DNA from: Asterionellopsis glacialis
Lineage: Eukaryota > Bacillariophyta > Plagiogrammaphyceae > Rhaphoneidales > Asterionellopsidaceae
Assembly (NCBI GenBank): GCA_014885115.2
Contig: WKLE02000085.1
Location: forward strand, 1 to 49,965
Direction: 5' to 3'
DNA length: 49,965 bases
A program made the position numbers and the translations under genes. Under the pieces are notes generated by a model. The model made no database searches, was not told the DNA's origin, and was given only the letters and a program-made list of their open reading frames with translations. Of the stretch, positions 36,594 through 47,000 are shown one piece after another; positions within the stretch are counted from its first letter, which is position 1, and each line of letters begins with the position of its first letter.

Positions 36594-39567
36594 TTAGTTC
36601 AGCAACGATTCTTTGAGGACTTCAAGGAGCTGGGCCTTGGTTGTTGCTGTACCTTTTAAGCCCAGACCTTGCTTGAGTTCACGAAGGTCTGGAACAGTCA
36701 TGCCATCAAGGTCCAGTCTTCCAGCCTTTGCTTCACTGCTTTTGTGTTTCCACAAGGCGAGCTTCACTACAAGTTCACTCTTGGTTCCGCGGCCACTTAA
36801 TCCAGCTGCAACTGCCATATCCTTCAACTCTGCTACAGATAGCACTTCAAGTTTTCCGACAAGTTCTGCCCCTGACGGGATACTTTCTTCTTCATCGTCA
36901 CTATACCGCAAATTAGACAACGCGTTTCGCAAAATAGTCATACCAGTTGCAGGACCAGTCAAAATAGATTCTGGATGGAACTGAACGGCAGCAAATGGAA
37001 GTTCCTTGTGCTGAATGCCCATGACAATGCCATCTTCAGTAAGGGCTGTGATTTCGAGGCAAGAGGGCATGCAATCTTTAATACCATGCAAGGAGTGGTA
37101 ACGAGCAACTTCAAATGATTCAGGCAACCCCTTGAAGATGCTATCCTCGTCCCTTCCTTTTGAAGTTAAGCTGATGGTGGATGGCTTTCCGTGCATGGGA
37201 TAGCCCAAAACGCCAAGAGTTCCTCCAAAGTGCTCAACCATACCCTGCAATCCCAAGCATACACCAAATCCAGGAATGCGGTTCTTGGTCAGGAATTCAA
37301 TACTCTTTGACAACCCAAAGTCACTGGGATTTCCCGGTCCGGGCGAAAGGACAACCATATCTGGCTTGTTTCCTTCGCTAACCATTGCTTCGAGAGTGGA
37401 AAGTGCCGTAGGCCCACTTCGGAGAGTTTTCACACTGGCTCCAGTTTGACGCAAGTAATTACCAAGTGTATGGACAAAGGAATCCTCGTGGTCAATAAGA
37501 ATAATACTCTTGCCCTCACCAACATTTAAAGGATCTTTTTCCTTTTCAGCACTTTCGACTCTATCCAAAGTATCTTCAGGTCCTTCTTGAACAATCGCGT
37601 CAATCATGGCGGATGCCTTTAGCTCTGTTTCGTGCTCCTCCGCAAGAGGGTCGGAATCATAAAGGAGAGTGGCACCTGCCCTGACTTCGGCAACGCCATT
37701 TTTGATGCGAACTGTCCTTAGAGTAAGTCCAGTATTGAGGCCTCCATCAAATCCTACCATTCCAACAGCTCCACCATACCAGCAGCGAGGGGATCTTTCG
37801 TTGTCTTCCACGAACTGAATAGCCCATGTTTTCGGTGCACCCGTGACAGTAACAGCCCACGTGTGGCATAAAAAGGCATCAAGAGCATCAAACTCGGGTC
37901 GAAGGTATCCTTCAACATGATCAACTGTATGGATAAGACGAGAGTACATCTCAATCTGTCGCCGCCCAATCACCTTTACCGAGCCAGGTTCACAAATACG
38001 AGATTTGTCGTTACGGTCTACGTCAGTGCACATAGTCAATTCTGATTCTTCCTTGGCATTCATCATCAAGCTCTTGACACGTTGAGCATCTTCTAGAGCA
38101 TCAGCACCACGAGCGACTGTTCCAGAAATTGGACATGTTTCTACTCGAATTGCACCAGGACGGAAATCATTCTCTTGTGTAGCCTCACAACGGACAAACA
38201 TTTCTGGACTCGCACCTACAAGATATTCTTGTTCTCCGAGATTAATCAAAAATCCATATGGCGCGGGGTTTCGTCCACGAAGTCGACGGAACAGGACTGA
38301 GGGAGGATTCTCATCTGTTAACTTTTCCCTGAATGTTTGACTAAGCACGGCTTCAAACAGGTTTCCAACTTTGAACTCTTCCTTGGCTTTTTCGACTGAA
38401 CCGGAAAAGTCATTAGGGGGTGTATCCCTAGGGGAAAAACTAGTAGTGGCTTCATCGTATGGCTGGTAAGGTTCTGCTTCGCCTAGTCTAGGCATACCCT
38501 GTGTGCATTGCTCGTCAACACGGAACTCATATGATACTGTCCACGCATCGCGCTTGTCTTGATCTACTACCAAAATTTCGTCAGGAAGATATAACACCAA
38601 ATCGCGCTGTTCAGGGTCACGTTCTTGAGCAAGATCGATTGGTTCAAATTGAAAAGTGAGATCGTATCCAAATCCACCATACAAACCGAGCTGACCATCA
38701 CCTCCGTCATATCCGAATAAATCGATCAATGATCGTACAACTGAAAAAAGTGAAGGCTAAAAATGATGAATAGAGCAGAAGATTTTTAAAAATGTCAGAT
38801 TGATGAAAATTGCTTGTTTTGAAAAACAACATACTATGCACAAGACATCGTACCTGTCTAGATCGCTCTTCTTCGCTGAATGTTCCAACTGCTCCAGGAG
38901 GAACAACAGTAACATCAATACGGGAGGGAGTCGCTTCGGCATCATCACCGCTTATAGTTTCAATTTTTTCCAAGGTTCCTTCACTTTGCAACGTTTCCAT
39001 GGCCTTTTGAATAGCTGGCATCAAAACAAGTCCCCGGTCATTAAGTGCCTTGATGGTACAGTGTGAACCTCTACCTGCAATCTCTAATGGAGGATCGACA
39101 AATCCCAATGACCACCTAGCGTACCGTCCCGGAAATTCGTACGACGATGTGAGGAGTACACCCTTATGGTCGTCAAGTTTCTCAATAAGTGCCTCAATAC
39201 GGCCAGAGGATGTATCTTTTTTGGCTAAATTTGTACTAAATTCAACTCCTTCAATGTGGGAGGTCACTTGAACCCCTCCCTTGGTAAGGAAGTGTCCTCC
39301 TAGTGGTCGGGCAGGAGGTGCACCCAATGAAAGATTCTGTTCCAACGCCTGTTGAGAAGCAGTCACAGCACCTTTGCCACCCTTCTTTTCGACAAAAACA
39401 CCATTGAAGTCAGGATTTGCTTCTTTTTCTGTTGATTCAGTTGTTGACTTCAAGGAAGAAGATGTAATTTGTGTCTTTTGTTGCAAATTCCATCCTGAAG
39501 ACGGAGCCGTGAAAGCCTCAGCTGTACTGACTGCCAACAAAAGAAGAGCTGCAGCGGATAACCTCAT
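36594..39567 (-). CDS. trpEG: Plastid anthranilate synthase, fused TrpE-TrpG, with two C-terminal SAP-like motifs
   Basis: It converts chorismate and glutamine to anthranilate, the first step of tryptophan synthesis. Exons are 38854-39567 and 36594-38756 (intron 97 bp), giving 958 residues; SEEERSRQ joins PSLFSVVRSLIDLFGYDG as in rhizobial TrpE(G). The leader MRLSAAALLLLAVSTAEAF|TAP is a diatom plastid signal. The chorismate-binding domain shows AVLSQTFREKL, CPISGTVARGADALEDAQRV, SELTMCTDVDRNDKSR, TVTGAPK and the terminal RAGATLLYDSDP. The glutaminase domain has SPGPGNPSDFG, the nucleophile Cys in GFGVCLGLQG and the His-Glu pair in QFHPES. The last ~85 residues add two SAP-like helical units (LSVAELKDMAVAAGLSGRGT and MTVPDLRELKQGLGLKGTAT), which bacterial TrpEG proteins lack as far as I know. 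Confidence 0.95.
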
Positions 39568-40282
39568 CTTTCTTCTTCGTTTTTTTTTGTTTCGATTGTG
39601 CCAATGTTATGTGATAAATTATTGTCAGAAAAGAATGCACAACACCTTGCGTCATTAACTTGGCAGCCGCCGTGTTATTGCCGATCAAGTATCGTACTTT
39701 AAGAGCAATTGCTATAAGTGCCTGTACAAGATCCAACCACAGGATAGCTTGGTAACCCAGATCTAACTTCTTGATTTAGCTTGTGGAAACCTGTCACAAA
39801 ACCGCTCACCTCCCTGCCTCCCACTTTTCTTTCGTTGAACGCCGGACGATGGGTCCAAGTTGAACATTATATTTGTTTTTTTCCTCTGCTCGCTGCTCAT
39901 AGTTTTTCGCGCGTGCACAAAATTCTCTTATGCAAACGTCATCGTGCTGTTTCTCAACTCACAACGCAAGTACAGTTTTGCAAGTACGTCCTCTCTCCGT
40001 GTATTCAGAATTCCGATGTCTGTCTTGGTACGTTAAATTTGGAGTGCCCAGTGGAAAGGAAGGAAGAAGATGATGTGCATGGATTGCGCAAAACCCTTTT
40101 TTATGTTTTACCTCCTGTGAGTCCAATATTTTTCAGGGATAATATTTTGGGGGGGGTCTCCTACTGAACAAAACGACACAACATCATCGAATCCAAAGGT
40201 TTGTTGTCAAAAGTAAAACATTGCTTCAGTTATGCATTCAGAAAAATGTATGTATTTACTTATAAATGGATGTATTTATACT
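39568..40282. promoter_or_regulatory. Upstream region of TrpEG
   Basis: 715 bp between the TrpEG ATG and the 3' end of the next minus-strand gene. It should include the TrpEG promoter. The plus-strand frame at 39781-40167 has no recognisable features and probably is not a gene. Confidence 0.45.
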
Positions 40283-41659
40283 TTACGGTGCTGTTTCTAT
40301 GCTTTTATTCAAACTTTTGACTCTTGCCAACATATATTCTAGTGATTCTTTTGTTCCATTTTTACAGCTATGTCCTGCTGTACATTGGCCTTTCAAATTA
40401 TCTTTCAATATTCCTGTGAAGTGGTCATGAACGTATTGGTTTGCCATAATAACATCATCGAAATTAATACGAAAATTGACGTATAAAAGTTGTTCCAGTT
40501 CGGTATCATTATATGAAAGAGAATACTTGGACATTTCTTTTACATCTTCTTCCTTTCTAGCTACGTTTTTCATACCGGCACTTGTAGGCGTTCTTGAACG
40601 GACAGCTCCTATGAATGGGTTTTTCTTTATCATTCGCAGACAGTTGTCTTTGGTATCGCCACATCCGGCATGGTTTTTATGTACCATAATTTGCTGATAC
40701 AATTTGTGATGCATAAATCTTGGGAAAGAATCTTGTTTTTCACCGACTGACAATCCAATTGTGATTCCAGGTGTTACACATTCATACGGTTGGCGCCTAG
40801 GAAGTATTATCCCATATTGCGTTGCATTGGTAATTGCAAATGGCGGACTTGGTGTCCAAGCTAAATGATTCTCAACACACCAATAACGCCATTTTAACCG
40901 TGGATGGTGTATTTGTTGATTTTGTGATGTCAATAATTTTGCCCTTATATCTTTTTGAATATTTGAGAAGAATTGGATGTGCAGGCCGTCATCTGCATCA
41001 AGTCTAGTTTCAGCTACTACATGCTTTTCGCGAGCGAGATGAGCTTGTTTCAGCCACTTGATATTACCACTGTAAATGGTGGAAGACAACACCTCCCGTC
41101 CCTCCTTACCATCTCTCCAACCTCCTGTTTCGCTACCAATGCCATAGTTTGTATTGGTGGCTACTACGTAGATGAATGGGTACGGTTTTACCATATCTAC
41201 AAGTTCATTCAAAACACTTTGGTCAATATTAGGATCTGTTTTAATGAGCCACAAGAGGGGTGGTGACAATGACGGTGAAGTTTTTCCAGTAGCAGTCATT
41301 TGTTCTTCGTCTTCCCATACTGTTTGATGTATAATTGATTCAAGACAGAATGTTTTGAAAAGTACTAATCTAGCTTTTGCCAATTCGATAAGATCACTTT
41401 GCTGCTGCATAAATCGTGTGTGAAGGATGTGTATTATTGGGTACGACCATTCTTCATCTAAGTCTGGATCTGTCAAGTCTGTTTCACCGCCCCTCAGTTC
41501 ACTTCTGCTCACAGAACTGTTGTTATAAGAAATACTTGAAGGCAAGTTCTGATCCCGATCTAGATCATTGTACATTCGAAATGAATTCAGTACAAGCAAG
41601 ATTCCCACGATGCAAAAGCATCTGAAGAGTCTCTCGTGAAACAGGCGTTCCTTGTGCAT
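40283..41659 (-). CDS. Putative Golgi glycosyltransferase (rhamnosyltransferase-like, PF11316-type)
   Basis: This is a single-exon, 458-residue type II membrane protein. A short cytoplasmic tail and signal anchor (RLFRCFCIVGILLVLNSF) precede a Ser-rich stem. The domain opens with IIHILHTRFMQQQ and has LFKTFCLESIIHQT, LLWLIKTDPNID and, most telling, VAETRLDADDGL, with the acidic DADD triad expected to bind metal and nucleotide sugar. This order (first strand, 'slept on Qt' helix, LD.DD) is that of the putative rhamnosyltransferase family. Several Cys in the second half (YWCVENHLAW, YECVTPG, GCGDTKDNC) suggest disulphides in the lumen. The acceptor and donor are not deducible. The ATG at 41659 is clear. 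Confidence 0.72.
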   Translation of the reverse strand: MHKERLFHERLFRCFCIVGILLVLNSFRMYNDLDRDQNLPSSISYNNSSVSRSELRGGETDLTDPDLDEEWSYPIIHILHTRFMQQQSDLIELAKARLVLFKTFCLESIIHQTVWEDEEQMTATGKTSPSLSPPLLWLIKTDPNIDQSVLNELVDMVKPYPFIYVVATNTNYGIGSETGGWRDGKEGREVLSSTIYSGNIKWLKQAHLAREKHVVAETRLDADDGLHIQFFSNIQKDIRAKLLTSQNQQIHHPRLKWRYWCVENHLAWTPSPPFAITNATQYGIILPRRQPYECVTPGITIGLSVGEKQDSFPRFMHHKLYQQIMVHKNHAGCGDTKDNCLRMIKKNPFIGAVRSRTPTSAGMKNVARKEEDVKEMSKYSLSYNDTELEQLLYVNFRINFDDVIMANQYVHDHFTGILKDNLKGQCTAGHSCKNGTKESLEYMLARVKSLNKSIETAP

Positions 41660-42448
41660 CTTTCAATATGATTATTTTTGGACGACGCAGGCTATGCTAG
41701 CTACTGCAATTTTTTATCGATTCTTTTCTTTTCGTTCCATCAAGTTCCCTCGGAAGGTACCATTATTTGAATATACGATGTAAACAGTCGAGGGTCAATG
41801 AAGATATATCTAACACCAGGAACTTCGAATGAATCACGACATGGACAGCTTCAAGAAGTTGTTGGTAACCAACACGATTCACACGGGTTTCTTGTGGCCT
41901 GGCTTTCGGTTCTTTTTGATTTTCAGTTTGAATTTTACAGCTTGCTCGATAGTAAGCAGTAAACGAAGGGGAAAGTATCCGGTGTACATCACTAGTTAGT
42001 ACTGTTCCTACTGTAGAATGGTCGGACTAGAACCAAAGGTAAGATTCAATTTTGTAATTACTCCTATTTGTAACTCTATTGAATCCAAATAGGAATACTA
42101 CAAAAACTTCTCAAACTGCACACAGACTAGTCTAATGCAGAGTGGTTGGATTTTGCCATCGTGCAATTTTATCCACATTGCAACTTTTTAGACGTCTCTC
42201 TCTTTATCTATAGAGAGGTGCAGCCACAGCTTTGAGGGGTAGAAGATCCCCATTCATTAGATCTGCCAGGATGTACAGAATTCTTCCAGTTGAAACTAGA
42301 CTAAAGCTATGAGAATAATATACAATTCTTTATTTATTAGCTTTAGGTTGTGTTCAGTTTGTAGGAATGCCTGGTTGGTGTAGTAAACTTCAATTGCACT
42401 TTTTCACCCTCCTGGTGTTCACGTAAACGACTACTCTACTCTATGTAG
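41660..42448. other. Intergenic region between minus-strand genes
   Basis: Presumed promoter of the glycosyltransferase plus the 3' end of the DUF2358-like gene. It is AT-rich with no recognisable gene. Confidence 0.5.
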
Positions 42449-43597
42449 TTATTCACATATCCCAATGGTTTCCGATACAACCTTCCATAGTTTCTCTCCG
42501 AGATAGGGCCAAATGGTCATCAAAAGAGCTTCTGGTACTGATATATCCCATTCGTCTTCATGGAGCCAAATAAGTCTATCTTGGTCAAAATGATATGATA
42601 TTTTTCCTGTATATGATGGAAATCTTGGTTTCCAGGGGAGCATTAAAACTCCCTGAAGTTTCCAATGAGCTACAAGCTTGGTGGGTCCTTCCCATTCCAA
42701 GGACAGCAGTTCAGATGTACTTGAACGATATTCAAATAATTGTGAGATGGCATTGACAAATTTTCGTACTCCCTTGACTGGCATATCAGGATCAGGACCA
42801 TCAAACAAACAATCGTCACGATAAATACTTGAAGTGAGACGACCTGTAATATAATAACCCTTGTGGTTTGTTGTTTTCCAATCATTCAACACCATGGAAT
42901 ACAATGTCGCTTGATCAAGACCCTTGATCTTGGTTTGCGCTAGTTGTATGTCCTGTCTGTTATTTGCTTCTTGTTTGGTAGCATCTCGACAACCTGGAGG
43001 TGTGTAGGATGCCAAATCGGGGTGTGCAGTTTGCAACATAGCTTGTCCACAAATAGCAATGCCATCAATAACATCCCCAGCCCGTCTTCGGAAAAATGGG
43101 CATTTTATCTTTGCTGATTGAGTATACCATTCATCAAGAAATGCTAGAGAGGGATACAAATCTTCAACGTTACACAATTCTTCGTCTTCATTCGATAACA
43201 CTTCCTTGATCCCATCTTTCTCCTGTTGGGATGGCGTCTTGATCCTTGTATTGGGAGGGAAATCTACTTCTGTCAAAGAAATATGCAGTGGACCTAGTCT
43301 TTTACTGTTGTATGAACAATGACCCCGTGACCTCCCGACCTTGAATGCGTTGGGGAATTCAAGGGGTACAAAGGAGCTCTCTACTATTCTTTTTGTTTTC
43401 ACCAAAGAATTGGTGGGATAACTGTGCGCCAAAGTGAGCCCAATGGTAGTCATGAAGACTACTTTGTGATAACGTTTGATTCTGTCGAAAGACCAGAATT
43501 TTGTACATTTTGTTTTTGTAGTGTAGGTACGACCTCTTGGTTGACAGCGTGAAAATTGGTAGAACCCATCAGTGTCGTGCAATGTCGTCATTGTCAT
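42449..43597 (-). CDS. DUF2358/SnoaL-like protein, paralogue 1
   Basis: This is a single-exon, 382-residue protein. A conserved N-terminal block (LDEWYTQSAKIKCPFFRRRAG then DVIDGIAICGQAML, TPPGC) precedes a domain with the features of DUF2358 and related NTF2-like folds: YYITGRLTSSIYRDDCLFDG, PDPDMPVKGVRKFVNAI, VLMLPWKPRFPSYTGKISYH and LIWLHEDEWDISVPEALL. Plant and algal homologues are mostly plastid proteins of unknown function. It is a close paralogue of the gene at 45291-46241. The N-terminus differs: about 45 basic and polar residues precede a hydrophobic patch (VVFMTTIGLTLAHS), and no ASAFAP motif is visible. An internal ATG just before that patch (MTTIGLTLAHSYPTNS) could be the real start of a signal peptide. 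Confidence 0.8.
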   Translation of the reverse strand: MTMTTLHDTDGFYQFSRCQPRGRTYTTKTKCTKFWSFDRIKRYHKVVFMTTIGLTLAHSYPTNSLVKTKRIVESSFVPLEFPNAFKVGRSRGHCSYNSKRLGPLHISLTEVDFPPNTRIKTPSQQEKDGIKEVLSNEDEELCNVEDLYPSLAFLDEWYTQSAKIKCPFFRRRAGDVIDGIAICGQAMLQTAHPDLASYTPPGCRDATKQEANNRQDIQLAQTKIKGLDQATLYSMVLNDWKTTNHKGYYITGRLTSSIYRDDCLFDGPDPDMPVKGVRKFVNAISQLFEYRSSTSELLSLEWEGPTKLVAHWKLQGVLMLPWKPRFPSYTGKISYHFDQDRLIWLHEDEWDISVPEALLMTIWPYLGEKLWKVVSETIGICE

Positions 43598-45290
43598 CTT
43601 GATAATTGGCAGTGCTGTAATGACCTTGATCGACTCTATCTACTTGAAGTGTATTATTCTTTGTGCATCAAAAGGTAAGGAAGTGGTGAATTCTACTCAT
43701 GAAGAATCGTGGAGGCCGATATTCATTATCAAAGTACTTCTACAACGTTACTGATTTTGTTGTATTTGTCGTGAGTCTCGATTGTTCTTTGGGCCATCAT
43801 GAATCAATCTAGTATTTCAGCCCACAACCGACATGAAGCCGTAGTATTGCAGGTTCCTGTAGTAGCGAACACGAAGAACAATTGGATGCCAAGATTCAGC
43901 AGCAGAAGGCAACCGCAGATGTACTCTCTAAGTTTAAGTAGAAACATTCCTAACTATACATTTTCAGTAGAAATCATGGCTGTTGGCTAAAACGGCTTAA
44001 ATAGTTATTTCTACAGTAAATCTATACTATTTTTCTACGATACTGAAGAAGATTATCTTTGTCGCTATTGTCCTTGGAGTAAAACCTTAGTAGGCGGCCG
44101 AGTAGTGAAAATGATGAGGAGGAAACCTATTTAGTATATTGATATTTGAGACATTATCGGTCATTAAACTGTTCTAAAAAACAGTTTTTTCTTTTGTTTA
44201 ACAAGATTTATTCCGAGAAACAGCAGTTATAAATATGGTTCCATTATCTTGAAGTTCGGGAAAATTCAAATTTCATCCTAAAGAGACGAAATTTGTCTGA
44301 TCATGATTATTATTTTTTCGAAAACAGTTCAAGTTTTGTACTACTAGTGTCCTAGACTTTTGGCAACCTAAAATTCGCGAAATGTAACATACACACTTAT
44401 ACACGCACTGTAGGTTCATCGTCCATTTATCTAGTAGGTCATCTCTTTATGTCCATATATCAACAGGCCTCTAACTGAGATAAAAGAGAGGCAACACAGC
44501 GGACCATTCATAAACATTTTTACTGGAAGTTGTCTGCGGTTCATACAGAACCTGTAATTCAAAGCTAACAAGAATTAGAGTATCTAAATCATTTTGAACT
44601 TATTTTTTATAATTGTTGGTTTTCAGTGAAAAAGAGTCAATAAATTTCTGGACTCGTCAACAAACAAATCCAGGTTGTTCCGAGGTTCAAATCGTTGTAG
44701 ATGTTGCTATCTAGGGTGCAATGACTGGGGATGTTGTTATGAAAGATATCGTGCAAGTGCTAGACAGATGATAGTCAGATTCCATTATTTGATGTATTGA
44801 CTATGATGGAAGCTATGCTGTTTTTGCTGTGAAACACAAGTTTGTTGCACCTACAGCCAGTATCGGCATTAATTTAGAATCTATTGGATGCCCACAAAAT
44901 CACACCTATAGGTAAGACTATTTTCTCTTTTTCAAAAAACTCTATTTCGATAGGGTTTTCCACAAGAAGCTTTTGTTCATACCACATCTTATTGTCTCCT
45001 AGCAACATTGGTTGTTTGGCAATTGGGTTCTGCTATTTTCACACATATACAGCACCGTAAGGGACCGAATGTTGTGGCACACAACAAATTCTACTGTACT
45101 CTCTATCCAAAGATTTGGCATTGACCTCGTTGGGTCACAAAAATACAGATTGGTGTGAAAGAAAACAAACATAAACGGTACAAGTGCCTCATTCCGGAGA
45201 TGAAAAAAACTTCTATTATTAATATTTTAGCCAATGTCATATCTAAAGAGCGCAAGGTGTGTCGAGAACCAAAAGATGTTGAATTAACCT
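43598..45290. other. Intergenic region between the DUF2358-like paralogues, with possible gene relic
   Basis: 1.7 kb without an intact gene. Around 44636-44920 one plus-strand frame reads as protein-like segments (ESINFWTRQQTNPGCSEVQI; GAMTGDVVMKDIVQVLDR; CIDYDGSYAVFAVKHKFVAP) separated by four stops, which may be a decayed coding sequence. I do not recognise the family. Confidence 0.4.
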
Positions 45291-46241
45291 CTAGCTTTCG
45301 CATTTGGTATTCCATATTCGCTTTCCAAGATGAGGCGAAACAGTCGATACGAAGGCTTCCAGAACACTTATGTCCCATTCTTCTTGATGAAAATATACAA
45401 GTCCATTGTCATCAAAGTGATATGTGATTCGTCCTGTATAGGATGGTATTTTTGGACGCCAAGGGAGCATCAAGACACCGTCCAACTTCCAAATTGCAAC
45501 CAACTTACTGTTGTTGCTCGTAGTACCATCTTCCATTTTCTCCCATTCGAGAGATAGTAATTCCGCTGTACTCTGTCTAGAGTCAAACAATTGTGATATA
45601 GCATTGACAAACTTCCGAACACCTCTAACTGGCATATCTGGGTCTGGTCCATCAAAGAAACAATCATCACGATAAATTGTAGAATTCAAACGTCCAGTTA
45701 CAAAGTACCCCTTGTTGTTGTGTGTTCTCCAATCTTTTAGTATAATGTCATAGAGAGTATCTTGATCCAAACACAAATTCTTTTCTGCCAAATCTTGCTG
45801 TCTCGCTGTTGCACGACATCCCGGAGGTGTATATAAAGTTTTGTGTCGTACCAATAAGAACCTCCCAATCATGGCAATCCCATCAATCATATCTGCTGCA
45901 CGTCGTCGAAAAAATGGACATTTAATGTCGGCAGACCGTGTATACCATTCATCCAAAAAGTCTAGTGAGATACTGCTGGATTCTGATGATGCCCATAGAG
46001 ATGTTGATGATGATGATGCCTTGGAAGAAAGTATTCCGAGGTTTCTGTCACCTTGATGTCCATGATTCAATCCTTCACGGTTATATTGTTCTTTGTATGG
46101 TACAAATGGAATCTTCGACTTCCGTTCCAAATCACTGTTTCTATTATGTGTTGTTATTATTGATGGAGCAAAACTTTCTACAACATGATGAATTGAGCAT
46201 AGCAAAAGCAATACCGAGACTTGGGAAATTGACCCCTTCAT
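45291..46241 (-). CDS. DUF2358/SnoaL-like protein, paralogue 2, plastid-targeted
   Basis: This is a single-exon, 316-residue protein. It starts with a signal peptide (MKGSISQVSVLLLLCSIHHV) and ESF|APS, a good ASAFAP plastid motif, followed by a Ser-rich transit region. The body is collinear with the gene at 42449: LDFLDEWYTRSADIKCPFFR, RAADMIDGIAMIGRF, YTPPGC, YFVTGRLNSTIYRDDCFFDG, PDPDMPVRGVRKFVNAISQL, VLMLPWRPKIPSYTGRITYH and EEWDISVLEAF. The DUF2358-like domain is an NTF2/SnoaL-type fold of unknown role in plastids. Same orientation and close similarity point to tandem duplication followed by divergence. Confidence 0.85.
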   Translation of the reverse strand: MKGSISQVSVLLLLCSIHHVVESFAPSIITTHNRNSDLERKSKIPFVPYKEQYNREGLNHGHQGDRNLGILSSKASSSSTSLWASSESSSISLDFLDEWYTRSADIKCPFFRRRAADMIDGIAMIGRFLLVRHKTLYTPPGCRATARQQDLAEKNLCLDQDTLYDIILKDWRTHNNKGYFVTGRLNSTIYRDDCFFDGPDPDMPVRGVRKFVNAISQLFDSRQSTAELLSLEWEKMEDGTTSNNSKLVAIWKLDGVLMLPWRPKIPSYTGRITYHFDDNGLVYFHQEEWDISVLEAFVSTVSPHLGKRIWNTKCES

Positions 46242-47000
46242 TTTGAATTCAAATGAATATCGTAGCAGATAGAGGGAGGAGGTTCCGATACAGGCGACTC
46301 TAGAGAGACTGACTGGCTATCGCAGAGATATGAATAGTTCCGATAACAAAACTCCGCGCTGAGTTCAGAACACGATCAACATGAGTATTTTGTAGCGCTC
46401 TCTAGTTCAAGTGCACGACGATATTATCAGATACTATCGCGCAGTGGACGTGAAGACATCAGAGCTTGAGCTTCGTGATCGATCGCGATCCGATTAGTTC
46501 AATGAGAGCAAAAAACAGGGTACCTACGGAAGATAACGTACGTACATCTACCCTCAACAGTTATGTGATATTTAAGGTTAATGTTAATCGTTGAGATGAT
46601 AGGAACGTCTTTACGTCAACCGACAGTCCTTCCTTCAGTGCGCACGAGTACGTTTTCTTTTTTCCCTGTGAACGCACTTCAACTTGGCGATCTACGAGTA
46701 TCACCGGTTGTCCGGTGCGTGGGACAAAGACACACAATGAACCTCCTGCCATCGTTCTCTCGCTTCTTGAGGAAGGTTCACTCAAGTCACCGCCACGCCA
46801 GAGCTGGAAGTTCCTGCTGGAGTGGGGCAACTCATCTCAGTTTCAAAAAAAGATATCTACACCAATATTCTTTTTCGCACCTGCCTTGTGGTTCGTCTTA
46901 CTCGCCGTGCCTATTGCCAAAGATATCCAAATTCAACAAGCAATGGTGATAACATTGTAGGAATATATTTTCATCATTCCTCTCTTGATTTTTTTTTAAA
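46242..47000. promoter_or_regulatory. Divergent intergenic region upstream of DUF2358-like paralogue 2 and the RAP gene
   Basis: 760 bp head-to-head spacer with a GATCGATCGCGATC near-palindrome at about 46479-46492. Short overlapping frames at 46561-46960 lack protein-like features. Confidence 0.45.

Noticed and set aside
38707..38853. Using the CAG at 38741-38743 as acceptor for TrpEG exon 2
   Set aside because: It gives the wrong phase. The TAG acceptor at 38757-38759 is in phase and restores PSLFSVVRSLIDLF, which matches the family.
44670..44700. Second B-box-like GGTTCAAATCG
   Set aside because: No T-stem and no A-box at the right distance.
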